Shown piece after piece: positions 51,452-58,946 of a stretch of DNA of 64,000 nucleotides. The translations under genes and the position numbers were made by a program. Position 1 is the stretch's first letter. Every line of letters begins with the position of its first letter. The notes under the pieces are model-generated. The model saw only the letters and a list, made by a program, of their open reading frames with translations. It ran no database searches and was not told the origin of the DNA. Source of the stretch: Calditrichota bacterium (GTDB taxonomy: Bacteria; Electryoneota; RPQS01); contig JACJWA010000001.1 of NCBI GenBank assembly GCA_020637395.1, positions 992,001 through 1,056,000 on the forward strand, read 5' to 3'.

Positions 51452-52174
51452 ATGCTTCGCTATCCGCGAGTTCTGCTGAAGCTTTCCGGTGAAGCACTTG
51501 CCGGCGAAGGTGCTTACGGAATTGACGCCGCTACGCTTGGCGCGATGGCGGATGAACTGGCAGAAGCATCTCGCTCTGGAGTAGAAATCGGCATTGTGAT
51601 CGGCGGAGGGAATATCTTCCGCGGTCTGAAGGGCGCGGCGTCAGGTATGGACCGTGTGGCGGCGGATCAAATGGGTATGCTGGCCACTGTGATCAACAGT
51701 CTGGCTTTGCAAGACGCCTTGGAAAAGCGCGGCCTTGAAACCCGCGTTCAGACAGCGATTCCCATTCAGACCGTTGCCGAGTCGTTCATCCGCAGGCGCG
51801 CCATGCGACACCTCGAAAAGGGGCGCATTGTGATCTTTGCGGCCGGTACGGGCAGCCCGTTCTTCACGACAGACACTGCGGCTGCATTGCGCGCCAAGGA
51901 AATGCATGCGGACGTTTTGCTTAAGGGAACGAAAGTGGACGGCATCTATACCGCCGATCCTGTCCTCGACGCCACTGCGACGAAGTACGATCATATTACG
52001 TACTTGGAGTTTGTCGAGCGACAATTGCGCGCGATAGACTCTACCGCCGTGACCTTCTGTATGGAAAATAGCATTCCCATTCAAGTCTTCAATTTTAAAA
52101 TTCGCGGCAATCTGCTGAGACTGCTGAAAGGTGAGCAGATCGGCACTCTGATCGCGAACCCCGCTGCCGTATGA
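51452..52174 (+). CDS. pyrH: PyrH, uridylate kinase
   Basis: Bacterial UMP kinase (240 residues) of the amino-acid kinase fold, phosphorylating UMP to UDP. LLKLSGEALAGE and GIVIGGGNIFRG bind ATP and UMP; FAAGTGSPFFTTDTAAALR is the family signature. It overlaps frr by ATGA, the standard order after tsf. Confidence 0.98.
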   Translation: MLRYPRVLLKLSGEALAGEGAYGIDAATLGAMADELAEASRSGVEIGIVIGGGNIFRGLKGAASGMDRVAADQMGMLATVINSLALQDALEKRGLETRVQTAIPIQTVAESFIRRRAMRHLEKGRIVIFAAGTGSPFFTTDTAAALRAKEMHADVLLKGTKVDGIYTADPVLDATATKYDHITYLEFVERQLRAIDSTAVTFCMENSIPIQVFNFKIRGNLLRLLKGEQIGTLIANPAAV

Positions 52175-52728
52175 TCAAGGAAATTTTGGCTGACTGCGAC
52201 CTGCGTCAGAAGCAATCCGTGGAAGTCTTGCGTCAGGAATTGACGCGTATTCGCACAGGCAAGGCGTCCGCAGGACTCGTTGAGCCTGTGAAAGTTGACG
52301 CATACGGATCAGAGATGCCGCTCTCGCAAGTCGCCACCGTGACCACGCCCGATGCGCGTACGATTCTGATTCAGCCGTGGGACAAGAGTACGCTTGGTGC
52401 CGTGGAAAAAGCGATTCAGAAATCGGATCTCGGTCTGAATCCCAACAACGACGGCCAGGTTATTCGACTGACGCTTCCGCCGCTGAATGAAGAGCGCCGC
52501 AAAGAGCTGGTCAAAATCGTGAAGAAGTACGTCGAGGACGCGAAGACCGCCGCGAGAAATGTTCGCCGCGATGCCAACGACCATATCAAGAAGCTCGAAA
52601 AAGCTCACGACATTTCTGAAGACCAGTCTCGAGACGCACACGACGAAGTTCAGAAACTGACCGACAAGCACATTAAAGAGATGGATCATCTCTTTGAGCT
52701 GAAGGAAAAGGAAGTCATGGAGATCTGA
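52171..52728 (+). CDS. frr: Ribosome recycling factor
   Basis: A 185-residue factor that splits post-termination ribosomes with EF-G. RIRTGKASAGLVEPVKVDAYGS begins as expected (split here at TGKAS), RLTLPPLNEERRKELVK is the hinge region and VRRDANDHIKKL is the three-helix bundle signature. ATG overlaps pyrH. Confidence 0.97.
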   Translation: MIKEILADCDLRQKQSVEVLRQELTRIRTGKASAGLVEPVKVDAYGSEMPLSQVATVTTPDARTILIQPWDKSTLGAVEKAIQKSDLGLNPNNDGQVIRLTLPPLNEERRKELVKIVKKYVEDAKTAARNVRRDANDHIKKLEKAHDISEDQSRDAHDEVQKLTDKHIKEMDHLFELKEKEVMEI

Positions 52729-52744
52729 GGTTCGCCTCAGCTTT

Positions 52745-53728
52745 ATGTCAACCGCTTCGAGATTCCTTGACATTCTTGCTGCGGCAAGAGGCAAGCGGGT
52801 AGCCGTCATCGGCGACTACATGCTGGATCGCCATATTCAGGGGTCTGTCCGAAGGATTTCGCCCGAAGCGCCCGTGCCTGTCGTCGAGATCGAAGACGAG
52901 CGCAGCAGCTTGGGCGGCGCAGGCAATGTGGTAGCGAACCTTGCATCCCTTGGTGTGCGTCCTTTGGCCTTTGGCATTTGTGGAAATGATCAGGCGAAAA
53001 ACCTGATGCGCGGGCACCTCGATGAATTCGGATGTGATTGTGCGGGACTGATTGAGTCCGAGTATCGCAGAACAACTGAAAAGATCCGTGTGATCGCGCA
53101 TGATCAGCACGTCGTTCGCGTGGATCGTGAAACTGCTGCCCCGTTAGACGCTTCCGAGGCTTCTGAACTGATCGCGGCACTTGAAGCAGCACTGCCGTCG
53201 TTGGATGCCGTGATCTTGCAGGACTACAACAAGGGAGTCCTGACGCCCGAGATTATCGCAAGATCTTTGCAACTGTCGCGCGATTTCCAGATCCCGGTTT
53301 TCGTGGATCCGAAGTTTGACCACTTTGCGGCGTACAAGAGAGCGCATCTCTTCAAACCAAATTTGCGCGAGGCAGAACGAGCCCTCGGTGTGAAAGTGAC
53401 GGACGAAGAGTCGTTGCTGGATACCTGTGATCGCTTGCTGGCGGTCAACGAGCCGGACGTTTTGATGCTCACGCGCGGCGAAAAAGGAATGACGATCTGT
53501 TCGAGCTCTTCGCGCACCAGCATACCGACGCATGCGAGAGATGTGGCCGATGTTTCCGGAGCAGGTGACACTGTGATTTCCACTTTTGTCGTCTGTGAAT
53601 TGGGAGGTGCGGAGATCATCGAAGCCGCTACTTTTGCAAACATCGCCGCCGGAATCGTTTGCGGACAAGTCGGCGTTGTTCCGATTAGTGAGAAAGAGAT
53701 GTCCGCTGCGCTTATGCGTGCGGAGTAA
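52745..53728 (+). CDS. hldE1: HldE domain 1 (RfaE1), heptose-7-phosphate kinase
   Basis: A PfkB-fold kinase that phosphorylates D-glycero-D-manno-heptose-7-phosphate for lipopolysaccharide core synthesis. It has 327 residues, with GDYMLDRHIQGSVRRISPEAPVPV (split) as the heptose-kinase signature, LGGAGNVVANLASLG and DVSGAGDTVISTF. In many bacteria it is fused to the adenylyltransferase; here that half is a separate gene (53816) with a tRNA in between. Confidence 0.94.
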   Translation: MSTASRFLDILAAARGKRVAVIGDYMLDRHIQGSVRRISPEAPVPVVEIEDERSSLGGAGNVVANLASLGVRPLAFGICGNDQAKNLMRGHLDEFGCDCAGLIESEYRRTTEKIRVIAHDQHVVRVDRETAAPLDASEASELIAALEAALPSLDAVILQDYNKGVLTPEIIARSLQLSRDFQIPVFVDPKFDHFAAYKRAHLFKPNLREAERALGVKVTDEESLLDTCDRLLAVNEPDVLMLTRGEKGMTICSSSSRTSIPTHARDVADVSGAGDTVISTFVVCELGGAEIIEAATFANIAAGIVCGQVGVVPISEKEMSAALMRAE

Positions 53729-53739
53729 TGAAGTTTTTG

Positions 53740-53816
53740 GGGCGACTAGCTCAGTTGGTTAGAGCGCTGGTCTCACATACCAGAGGTCATAGGTTCAAAT
53801 CCTATGTCGCCCACCA
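53740..53816 (+). tRNA. tRNA-Val (anticodon CAC), CCA encoded
   Basis: A complete cloverleaf of 77 bases. The acceptor stem pairs GGGCGAC (53740-53746) with GTCGCCC (53806-53812). The D arm is GCTC-AGTTGGTTA-GAGC. The anticodon stem CTGGT/ACCAG encloses CTCACAT, giving anticodon CAC. The T arm is ATAGG-TTCAAAT-CCTAT. The 3' end is ACCA, so CCA is encoded. It starts 11 bases after the hldE1 stop, and its final A (53816) is the first base of the hldE2 ATG. No separate promoter is visible between hldE1 and the tRNA. Confidence 0.97.
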
Positions 53817-54313
53817 TGAGTGAATTGGAGAATACGCTGCCGGGTCTACTGAGCCGCGAGGAAGCGATTGCGCGTTGTTTCCTCGAGCGAAAGCGTGGAC
53901 GCAATGTCGTTTTCACGAACGGCGTGTTTGATTTGCTGCATCGCGGCCATGTCGAGTATCTCGCCGAGGCCCGAGCTCTTGGCGATGTTCTTGTACTGGG
54001 CCTCAACAGCGATCTTTCGGCGCGCAAACTGAAGGGGCCGAATAGACCGCTCAATAGCGAGCGTGATCGAGCCGCTGTTCTATTGGCTCTAAGATCGGTA
54101 GATCTCGTTGTCATCTTTGATGAAGAGACCCCGGCGGAACTGATTGCTGTACTTGAGCCCGCGGTGCTGGTCAAGGGGGGAGATTACACTGTTGCGCAGA
54201 TCGCCGGTGCGGACTTTGTTTCTTCGCATGGCGGTCAGGTTCTCACTATTCCGTTTCGCGATGGCTTCTCGACCAAATCACTTGCGGCCCGTCTGGCTGA
54301 GTCCGGGAAATAG
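53816..54313 (+). CDS. hldE2: HldE domain 2 (RfaE2), heptose-1-phosphate adenylyltransferase
   Basis: A cytidylyltransferase-fold enzyme (165 residues) that makes ADP-heptose. VVFTNGVFDLLHRGHVEYL is the nucleotide-binding signature with its HRGH version of HxGH, and LNSDLSARKLKGPNRP is family-specific. The ATG at 53816 shares its A with the tRNA CCA end; an in-frame ATG at 53804 lies within the tRNA acceptor stem, and TTG 53825 is a later alternative. No Shine-Dalgarno sequence precedes 53816, so how translation starts is unclear. Confidence 0.93.
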   Translation: MSELENTLPGLLSREEAIARCFLERKRGRNVVFTNGVFDLLHRGHVEYLAEARALGDVLVLGLNSDLSARKLKGPNRPLNSERDRAAVLLALRSVDLVVIFDEETPAELIAVLEPAVLVKGGDYTVAQIAGADFVSSHGGQVLTIPFRDGFSTKSLAARLAESGK

Positions 54314-54315
54314 CG

Positions 54316-55635
54316 ATGTTTGATGATCTGACATCAAAACTTGACCGCGTCTTTCGCAATCTGCGGGGCGTGGGCAAGATTTCAGAGTCGAACATTCGTG
54401 ACGCCATGGCGGATGTGCGGCGAGCGCTGCTTGAAGCCGATGTGAATTTGCAGGTTTCGCGCGATTTTCTGGCGCGTGTGGAAGAGAAGGCGCTTGGACA
54501 AGAAGTGATGAAGTCGCTTCAACCGGCGCAGCTTTTTGTCAAGATCGTTCACGATGAGTTGGTTGCGCTGCTCGGTGAAAAAGAAGCCCGGATGGGCACC
54601 GCCAAGAAGCCGCCAACTGTGATCATGGTGGTTGGTTTGCAAGGCTCAGGAAAAACCACTTTCTGTGCCAAACTCGCCAGACACTTCAAGGCCAAGGGAC
54701 GCCGCCCGCTGCTGATTGCCGCCGACTTGCAGCGCCCCGCCGCACAGGATCAGCTGCAAGTGCTTGGCGAGTCCATCGGCGTGAATGTTTTTCGCGGTGA
54801 AAGCAAGAACCCCGTCGAAGTTTGTGAAGCAGGACTGAGACATGCACGCAAGATAAGTCTTGATCCTGTGATTCTGGATACCGCGGGCCGTTTGCACGTG
54901 GACGACGAGCTCATGAATGAGCTCGATCGCGTGCGCAAAGGGACTGAGCCTGCCGAAATTCTGTTTGTTGCCGACGGCATGACCGGACAAGACGCGGTCA
55001 ATTCCGCCAAGGCATTCTTTGAACGGCTCAGTTTCTCCGGTGTCGTGCTCACAAAGATGGACGGCGATACGCGCGGTGGTGCGGCGCTCTCGATCCGAGC
55101 CGTAACGGATGTTCCGATCAAGTTCATGTCGGTCGGAGAGAAACTCGATCAGCTTGAGCCGTTTCATCCCGACCGCGTGGCGGGACGAATTCTCGGCCGT
55201 GGCGACATTGTCACGCTGGTCGAACGCGCGCAAGCCACACTTGATGAGACAAAGGCTGCGGAGCTTGAAGCCAAACTCCGCAAAGCAGACTTCAATCTGC
55301 AGGACTTCCTTGATCAACTGAAGCAGCTTAAGAAGATGGGGTCGCTGACCGATCTGCTTGGGATGATTCCGGGAATGGGCGCACGCATGAAGAATGTGCA
55401 GGTTGATGAGCGCGCACTGAAGCATACGGAAGCGCTGATTCTCTCCATGACGCCGTTTGAGCGTGAACGTCCGCAGGTGCTCAATGCCAGCCGGAGAAAA
55501 CGCATTGCCGCAGGTGCCGGTCTGAGCGTGCAGCACGTGAACCGCATGATTCAGCAGTATGATCAGATGGTCACCATGATGAAACAGCTGCGCAAGGCAG
55601 GTCCGGGACAGGTCAAGAGAGTCTTCGGACGCTAA
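54316..55635 (+). CDS. ffh: Ffh, signal recognition particle protein (SRP54)
   Basis: The GTPase subunit of the signal recognition particle, 439 residues, delivering nascent membrane and exported proteins to the Sec translocon. The N domain is followed by a G domain with GLQGSGKTTFCAKLA (P-loop), DTAGRLHVD and TKMDGDTRGG, then the Met-rich M domain (LGMIPGMGARMK). No SRP RNA gene was seen in the window. Two bases separate it from hldE2. Confidence 0.98.
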   Translation: MFDDLTSKLDRVFRNLRGVGKISESNIRDAMADVRRALLEADVNLQVSRDFLARVEEKALGQEVMKSLQPAQLFVKIVHDELVALLGEKEARMGTAKKPPTVIMVVGLQGSGKTTFCAKLARHFKAKGRRPLLIAADLQRPAAQDQLQVLGESIGVNVFRGESKNPVEVCEAGLRHARKISLDPVILDTAGRLHVDDELMNELDRVRKGTEPAEILFVADGMTGQDAVNSAKAFFERLSFSGVVLTKMDGDTRGGAALSIRAVTDVPIKFMSVGEKLDQLEPFHPDRVAGRILGRGDIVTLVERAQATLDETKAAELEAKLRKADFNLQDFLDQLKQLKKMGSLTDLLGMIPGMGARMKNVQVDERALKHTEALILSMTPFERERPQVLNASRRKRIAAGAGLSVQHVNRMIQQYDQMVTMMKQLRKAGPGQVKRVFGR

Positions 55636-55672
55636 ACAAGATTTCAAGCAATCTATCCATAGGAAAACTAAG

Positions 55673-56191
55673 TTGGCAGTTCGCATTCGTTTGTCCCGCG
55701 CTGGTCGCAAGAAAATTCCTTGCTTCCGCATTGTGGTGATGGACAGCCGCAAGCGCCGTGATGGCGCCTATCTTGATCAGTTGGGAGTTTACTATCCTTC
55801 CCAGCAGCCTGAGAAACTTGAATTGTCCTCCGCGAAGGCGCTCGAATGGCTCCGCAAAGGTGCACAGCCAAGCGACACCGTTCGCAGCTTGCTCTCACGT
55901 GAAGGCGTCATGATTCAGTTTGACCTCTTGAAGCGCGGCGCAACCGCCGAGCAAGCGGCCTCTGAAGGAGACCGCGTCAAGAATGCCGCTCGTCTCCGTG
56001 TCGAGAAGAAGATTCTTAATGCGGCAGATAAGAAGAAAGCTAAGGCTGCCGAAGCAGCAGCTGCGGCGGAAGCCGCCAAGGCGGCTGAAGCCGCTAAGGC
56101 CGCAGAGGCCGCCAAAGCAGCAGAAGCGGCCAAAGCCGCTGAAGCCGCTGCCGCCGCAAGCGATGCCGAACCGCCCGCTGAGCAGGCCTGA
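55673..56191 (+). CDS. rpsP: Ribosomal protein S16 with long Ala-rich tail
   Basis: S16 core (VRIRLSRAGRKKIPCFRIVV, then DRKRRDGAYLDQLG-like DSRKRRDGAYLDQLGVY) fills about 85 residues. The total of 172 is roughly twice normal because the C-terminus carries a low-complexity tail of EAAKAA repeats and Ala/Glu/Pro. The start is TTG 55673 with AGGAAA about eight bases upstream. It opens the classic rpsP-khpA-rimM-trmD-rplS series. Confidence 0.96.
   Translation: MAVRIRLSRAGRKKIPCFRIVVMDSRKRRDGAYLDQLGVYYPSQQPEKLELSSAKALEWLRKGAQPSDTVRSLLSREGVMIQFDLLKRGATAEQAASEGDRVKNAARLRVEKKILNAADKKKAKAAEAAAAAEAAKAAEAAKAAEAAKAAEAAKAAEAAAAASDAEPPAEQA
56069..56140 (+). repeat. Four tandem 18-bp units encoding EAAKAA in rpsP
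   Basis: Four in-frame 18-base units (56069, 56087, 56105, 56123) encode Glu-Ala-Ala-Lys-Ala-Ala. They differ mostly at third codon positions, which suggests selection for the peptide rather than recent slippage. The predicted structure is a charged alpha helix. Confidence 0.85.
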
Positions 56192-56251
56192 TCGCCTGCC
56201 GCACATAGCATTGCCCTCTGTTCACTATCATATCTTGACGAAAGGTAAGCG

Positions 56252-56554
56252 ATGGAAGACTTCATCAGCTTTATCGTCAAACATCTGGTCGAGAAGCCTG
56301 AAGCCGTTAGGATTGAGAAACTAACTGAAGACTCCGGGCGCGTCCTCTACAAACTCTATGTGGGTGATGGGGACCTTGGTCAGGTCATTGGAAAAGAAGG
56401 GCGGACCGCAAGATCCCTGCGCACACTTGTGTTCGCAGCGGCGGCGCGAAAAGGAATTCGCGCCGGCTTCGAAATTGTTGATCCTGCCTTACCGCCAAAA
56501 GGCGCGGAGCCACCTCATCTGGATGTAATCGGCAGCTCAGGTGAGCGTGCCTGA
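56252..56554 (+). CDS. khpA: KhpA-like KH-domain RNA-binding protein
   Basis: A 100-residue single KH-domain protein. The GxxG loop is in QVIGKEGRTARSLRTL. In many bacteria this gene lies between rpsP and rimM, and KhpA binds small and messenger RNAs, affecting cell elongation. ATG start with AAAGG upstream. The 3' end overlaps rimM by 14 bases. Confidence 0.92.
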   Translation: MEDFISFIVKHLVEKPEAVRIEKLTEDSGRVLYKLYVGDGDLGQVIGKEGRTARSLRTLVFAAAARKGIRAGFEIVDPALPPKGAEPPHLDVIGSSGERA

Positions 56555-57110
56555 GTTGCGAGAACCAGACGATTTGGTTCTGATCGGGGCCGTTGTCGCT
56601 GCACATGGCCTTCAGGGCGGAGTACGTGTTGAACCGCTGACGGATTTTCCCGAGCGGTTTCTCGAACTCGAATCCTGTTTTCTGCGCCGTGCCGATGGTG
56701 GGATCGAGCGAGTCAAATTGAAGCGCTGCAAGATCGCCCCGAACGGAGTCCTGCTCAATCTCGAAGGGCTGAAATCGCGAAATGACGCGGAGCTTCTGCG
56801 CGGCGCAACTTTGTTGGTGGCCAAAGAGGAGCGTGTCGAACTTCCGGACGATTCGTTTTACATTGGTGATTTGATCGGGTGCTCGGCCATTGACGAACAG
56901 GGGCGCGAGATCGGCAAACTTGCCGACGTCATTCGCGGCGGGCAAGATATCCTGAGTATTGAAACGGGGCAAGGTGAGCTGCTGGTGCCGTTTGTTCGCG
57001 AATGGGTGGGGGATGTCCATGTGCAGAATCGCACCATCGTCATTCTTAACTCCGCGACCTTGATTTCCAGCGAAGAAATACCACCTGCACTCGGCGAAAG
57101 TGACGATTGA
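56541..57110 (+). CDS. rimM: RimM, 16S rRNA processing factor
   Basis: An assembly factor for the 30S head that binds S19, 189 residues. LIGAVVAAHGLQGGVRVEPL is the N-terminal signature and the PRC-barrel (FYIGDLIGCSAID, LLVPFVREWV) follows. GTG 56541 is the start; a second GTG two codons later is possible. It overlaps khpA and trmD. Confidence 0.95.
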   Translation: MSVPELREPDDLVLIGAVVAAHGLQGGVRVEPLTDFPERFLELESCFLRRADGGIERVKLKRCKIAPNGVLLNLEGLKSRNDAELLRGATLLVAKEERVELPDDSFYIGDLIGCSAIDEQGREIGKLADVIRGGQDILSIETGQGELLVPFVREWVGDVHVQNRTIVILNSATLISSEEIPPALGESDD

Positions 57111-57795
57111 CTTACTGACGGCTTTCCCGGAGCTCCTGAGCGGACCTCTGAGTCATTCGATTGTCCAACGGGCGTTGCTCGGAAATCACGCGGAAATCTG
57201 GCTGCATGACTTGCGCCATTACACGTCGGACAGACACGGCAAGTTAGACGATATTCCCTACGGCGGCGGCTCGGGGATGATCATGATGGCGCAGCCGGTG
57301 TTCGCTTGCCTGGATCAGGTGATGACCTACCGCAAGCCAATGACAGTACCTCGTCGGATGTTTATGTCGCCTCAGGGACGTCCGCTCACCCAGAACCTTG
57401 TGGATGAGTTGTCGCGCGAGGAATGGCTGATCGTCCTGTGCGGCCACTACAAAGATGTGGATGCGCGGGTGTTTGAGCGCGACTCATGGGAAGAAATCTC
57501 CATCGGCGACTTCGTCGTCAGCGGCGGCGAACTTCCCGCCGCGCTGATGGTGGATGCCGTGATCAGGCGAATTCCCGGAGTCCTTGGAGATCAGGCTTCC
57601 GCAGATAGTGATAGTTTCGCTGGCGGCGACTTGGACGCACCGTACTACACCAAGCCGGAAGTGATTGAGGGGCTTCGAGTGCCTGAAGTGCTTTTGTCGG
57701 GCCATCATGCGAAAATCGCGCAATGGCGGACTGAACAAAGGCGACTTCGGACAACTGAGCGGCGACCCGACTTGCTGCCGCCGGACAAAGAATAA
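57100..57795 (+). CDS. trmD: TrmD, tRNA (guanine37-N1)-methyltransferase
   Basis: Makes m1G37, which prevents frameshifting. It has 231 residues with the SPOUT trefoil-knot features: DDIPYGGGSGMIMMAQP binds the substrate, and VLCGHYKDVDARV and ISIGDFVVSGGELPA form the SAM-binding knot. GTG start overlaps the rimM stop by 11 bases. Confidence 0.97.
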   Translation: MTIDLLTAFPELLSGPLSHSIVQRALLGNHAEIWLHDLRHYTSDRHGKLDDIPYGGGSGMIMMAQPVFACLDQVMTYRKPMTVPRRMFMSPQGRPLTQNLVDELSREEWLIVLCGHYKDVDARVFERDSWEEISIGDFVVSGGELPAALMVDAVIRRIPGVLGDQASADSDSFAGGDLDAPYYTKPEVIEGLRVPEVLLSGHHAKIAQWRTEQRRLRTTERRPDLLPPDKE

Positions 57796-57820
57796 CAATT
57801 AACAGCAGATAGAGGCTGAG

Positions 57821-58195
57821 ATGAATCGCATCGCGAATTGGACCATGGATGATCTTCGTCAGGATGTTCCCGGATTTGTGCCGGGCGACACACTGAACGT
57901 AAGCGTCCGGGTTATTGAAGGCGACAAAGAGCGTATCCAGGCATTTCAAGGGGTGTGCATCGGTCGCCATGGCGGCGGACTTGACGAAACTTTCACGGTG
58001 CGCAAGTTGTCCATGGGAATTGGTGTTGAGCGCGTGTTTCCGCTGCACTCGCCTCGTATCGCGAAAATCGAAGTGGTCAGACGCGGACGTGTGCGCCGCG
58101 CAAAACTGAATTACCTGCGCGGCCTCACCGGCAAGAAGGCGCGTATTCGCGAAAAAGCGCGTGATACGGCAGGCAGCCGCGGCGGAAACGCTTAG
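57821..58195 (+). CDS. rplS: Ribosomal protein L19
   Basis: Large-subunit protein at the subunit interface, 124 residues. FVPGDTLNVSVRVIEGDKERIQ (split after SVRV) and FTVRKLSMGIGVERVFPLHSP are the signature blocks, followed by a basic tail (LNYLRGLTGKKARIRE). ATG start 25 bases after trmD, with AGATAGAGGC upstream. Confidence 0.97.
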   Translation: MNRIANWTMDDLRQDVPGFVPGDTLNVSVRVIEGDKERIQAFQGVCIGRHGGGLDETFTVRKLSMGIGVERVFPLHSPRIAKIEVVRRGRVRRAKLNYLRGLTGKKARIREKARDTAGSRGGNA

Positions 58196-58214
58196 GCGTC
58201 GTTCAGTTCTTCAG

Positions 58215-58327
58215 AGCCTCAGGTGTCCGCCTTCGTGCGGAAGAATAGGGAAGACGGTGAGATTCCGTCGCTGTCCCGCAACTGTGATAGAGTGATACAC
58301 TCTTAGCCAGGAGACCTGCCTGCGGCT
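58215..58327 (+). promoter_or_regulatory. Cobalamin (B12) riboswitch
   Basis: Conserved elements in order: AGCC/AGGTG in the 5' closing stems, GAATAGGGAA, GGTGAGATTCC, GCTGTCCCGCAACTGTGA, and the B12-box part AGCCAGGAGACCTGCC. The outer stem pairs AGCC (58215-58218) with GGCT (58324-58327), and AGGT (58221-58224) with ACCT (58314-58317). It starts 20 bases after rplS, so transcription may read through from the ribosomal operon or start inside rplS. It should repress the downstream transport genes when B12 is plentiful. Confidence 0.95.
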
Positions 58328-58363
58328 TTCACCGACCTTCGGAGACAAGGAACAAGGTGGAGG

Positions 58364-58382
58364 CTCTTCGCTTTGCGAAGAG
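58364..58382 (+). promoter_or_regulatory. Hairpin between Shine-Dalgarno and start codon
   Basis: CTCTTCGC (58364-58371) and GCGAAGAG (58375-58382) form a perfect eight-base stem with a TTT loop. It follows GGAGG (58359-58363) at once and ends six bases before the ATG at 58389. Without the hairpin the GGAGG would be 25 bases from the ATG, too far to work; with it, they are close together. Confidence 0.65.
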
Positions 58383-58388
58383 AACGGT

Positions 58389-58946
58389 ATGAGTGATTCT
58401 GGTGGGGCGTCCGGCCCGCCGTTGCTACTGACGCGGATTGCGGCCCTTGTGGCCGTTGGCGTCGCACTTGGATATCTTCTGGCCCCTGTGCCCAATGTTG
58501 AGCTGGTAACGGCCACGTGCTTTTGCGCAGGTTGCCTGCTTGGAGTGGGTGCGGGGGTTTTGTGCAGCCTCTTAATTGAGACGCTTTTCGCGGGATTTCA
58601 TCCTATGGGAAGCTCACTCGGTCTGACCTTGGTGGCGCAATGCCTGGGAATGGCGGGAGCTGCGACTCTTGGCGGATTGTTCAGACCTGTCGCCCGAAGA
58701 TTGCACGGACTATCTCTCGCCGCGCTCGTTACCTTGATGGGAATTCTCTCGACACTCTGGTTTGACTTGCTGACCAACCTGGCGTTCCCTGTGGCCGCCG
58801 GGTTTTCTTTTGAGCAGACTTTGGCTTCGTTGGGACTTGCTCTGCCGTTTGCCGCATTGCACTTGTTGTCCAACGCTCTCGTGTTCTTGCTGGTTGTTTT
58901 GCCTGCGATTCCCAAACTTATGCGAATAGCTGAGCAGCCGTTATGA
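58389..58946 (+). CDS. ECF transporter substrate-binding (S) component, probably for cobalamin
   Basis: A small membrane protein (185 residues) of about five or six helices. PNVELVTATCFCAGCLLG with the later ETLFAGFHPMGSS matches the usual pattern of ECF S components (PNVE...G...NPxG). The cobalamin riboswitch directly upstream suggests B12 or a precursor as substrate. No energising EcfA/EcfT genes are in the window, so shared subunits would be needed. It overlaps the next gene by ATGA. Confidence 0.8.
   Translation: MSDSGGASGPPLLLTRIAALVAVGVALGYLLAPVPNVELVTATCFCAGCLLGVGAGVLCSLLIETLFAGFHPMGSSLGLTLVAQCLGMAGAATLGGLFRPVARRLHGLSLAALVTLMGILSTLWFDLLTNLAFPVAAGFSFEQTLASLGLALPFAALHLLSNALVFLLVVLPAIPKLMRIAEQPL

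Noticed and set aside
53804..53815. hldE2 start at ATG 53804
   Set aside because: The codon is inside the tRNA T-arm and acceptor stem and adds residues not typical of the enzyme; listed only as an alternative.
53740..53816. tRNA as an integration site of a mobile element
   Set aside because: No integrase, no repeated 3' tRNA fragment and ordinary housekeeping genes on both sides.
54646..55752. Long open frame (368 codons) on the minus strand
   Set aside because: It lies antisense to ffh, whose motifs and codon pattern are clear; the reverse translation has no recognisable domain.
56069..56140. CRISPR or satellite-like tandem repeat
   Set aside because: The 18-bp units are in frame, vary at third positions and encode a regular peptide in rpsP.
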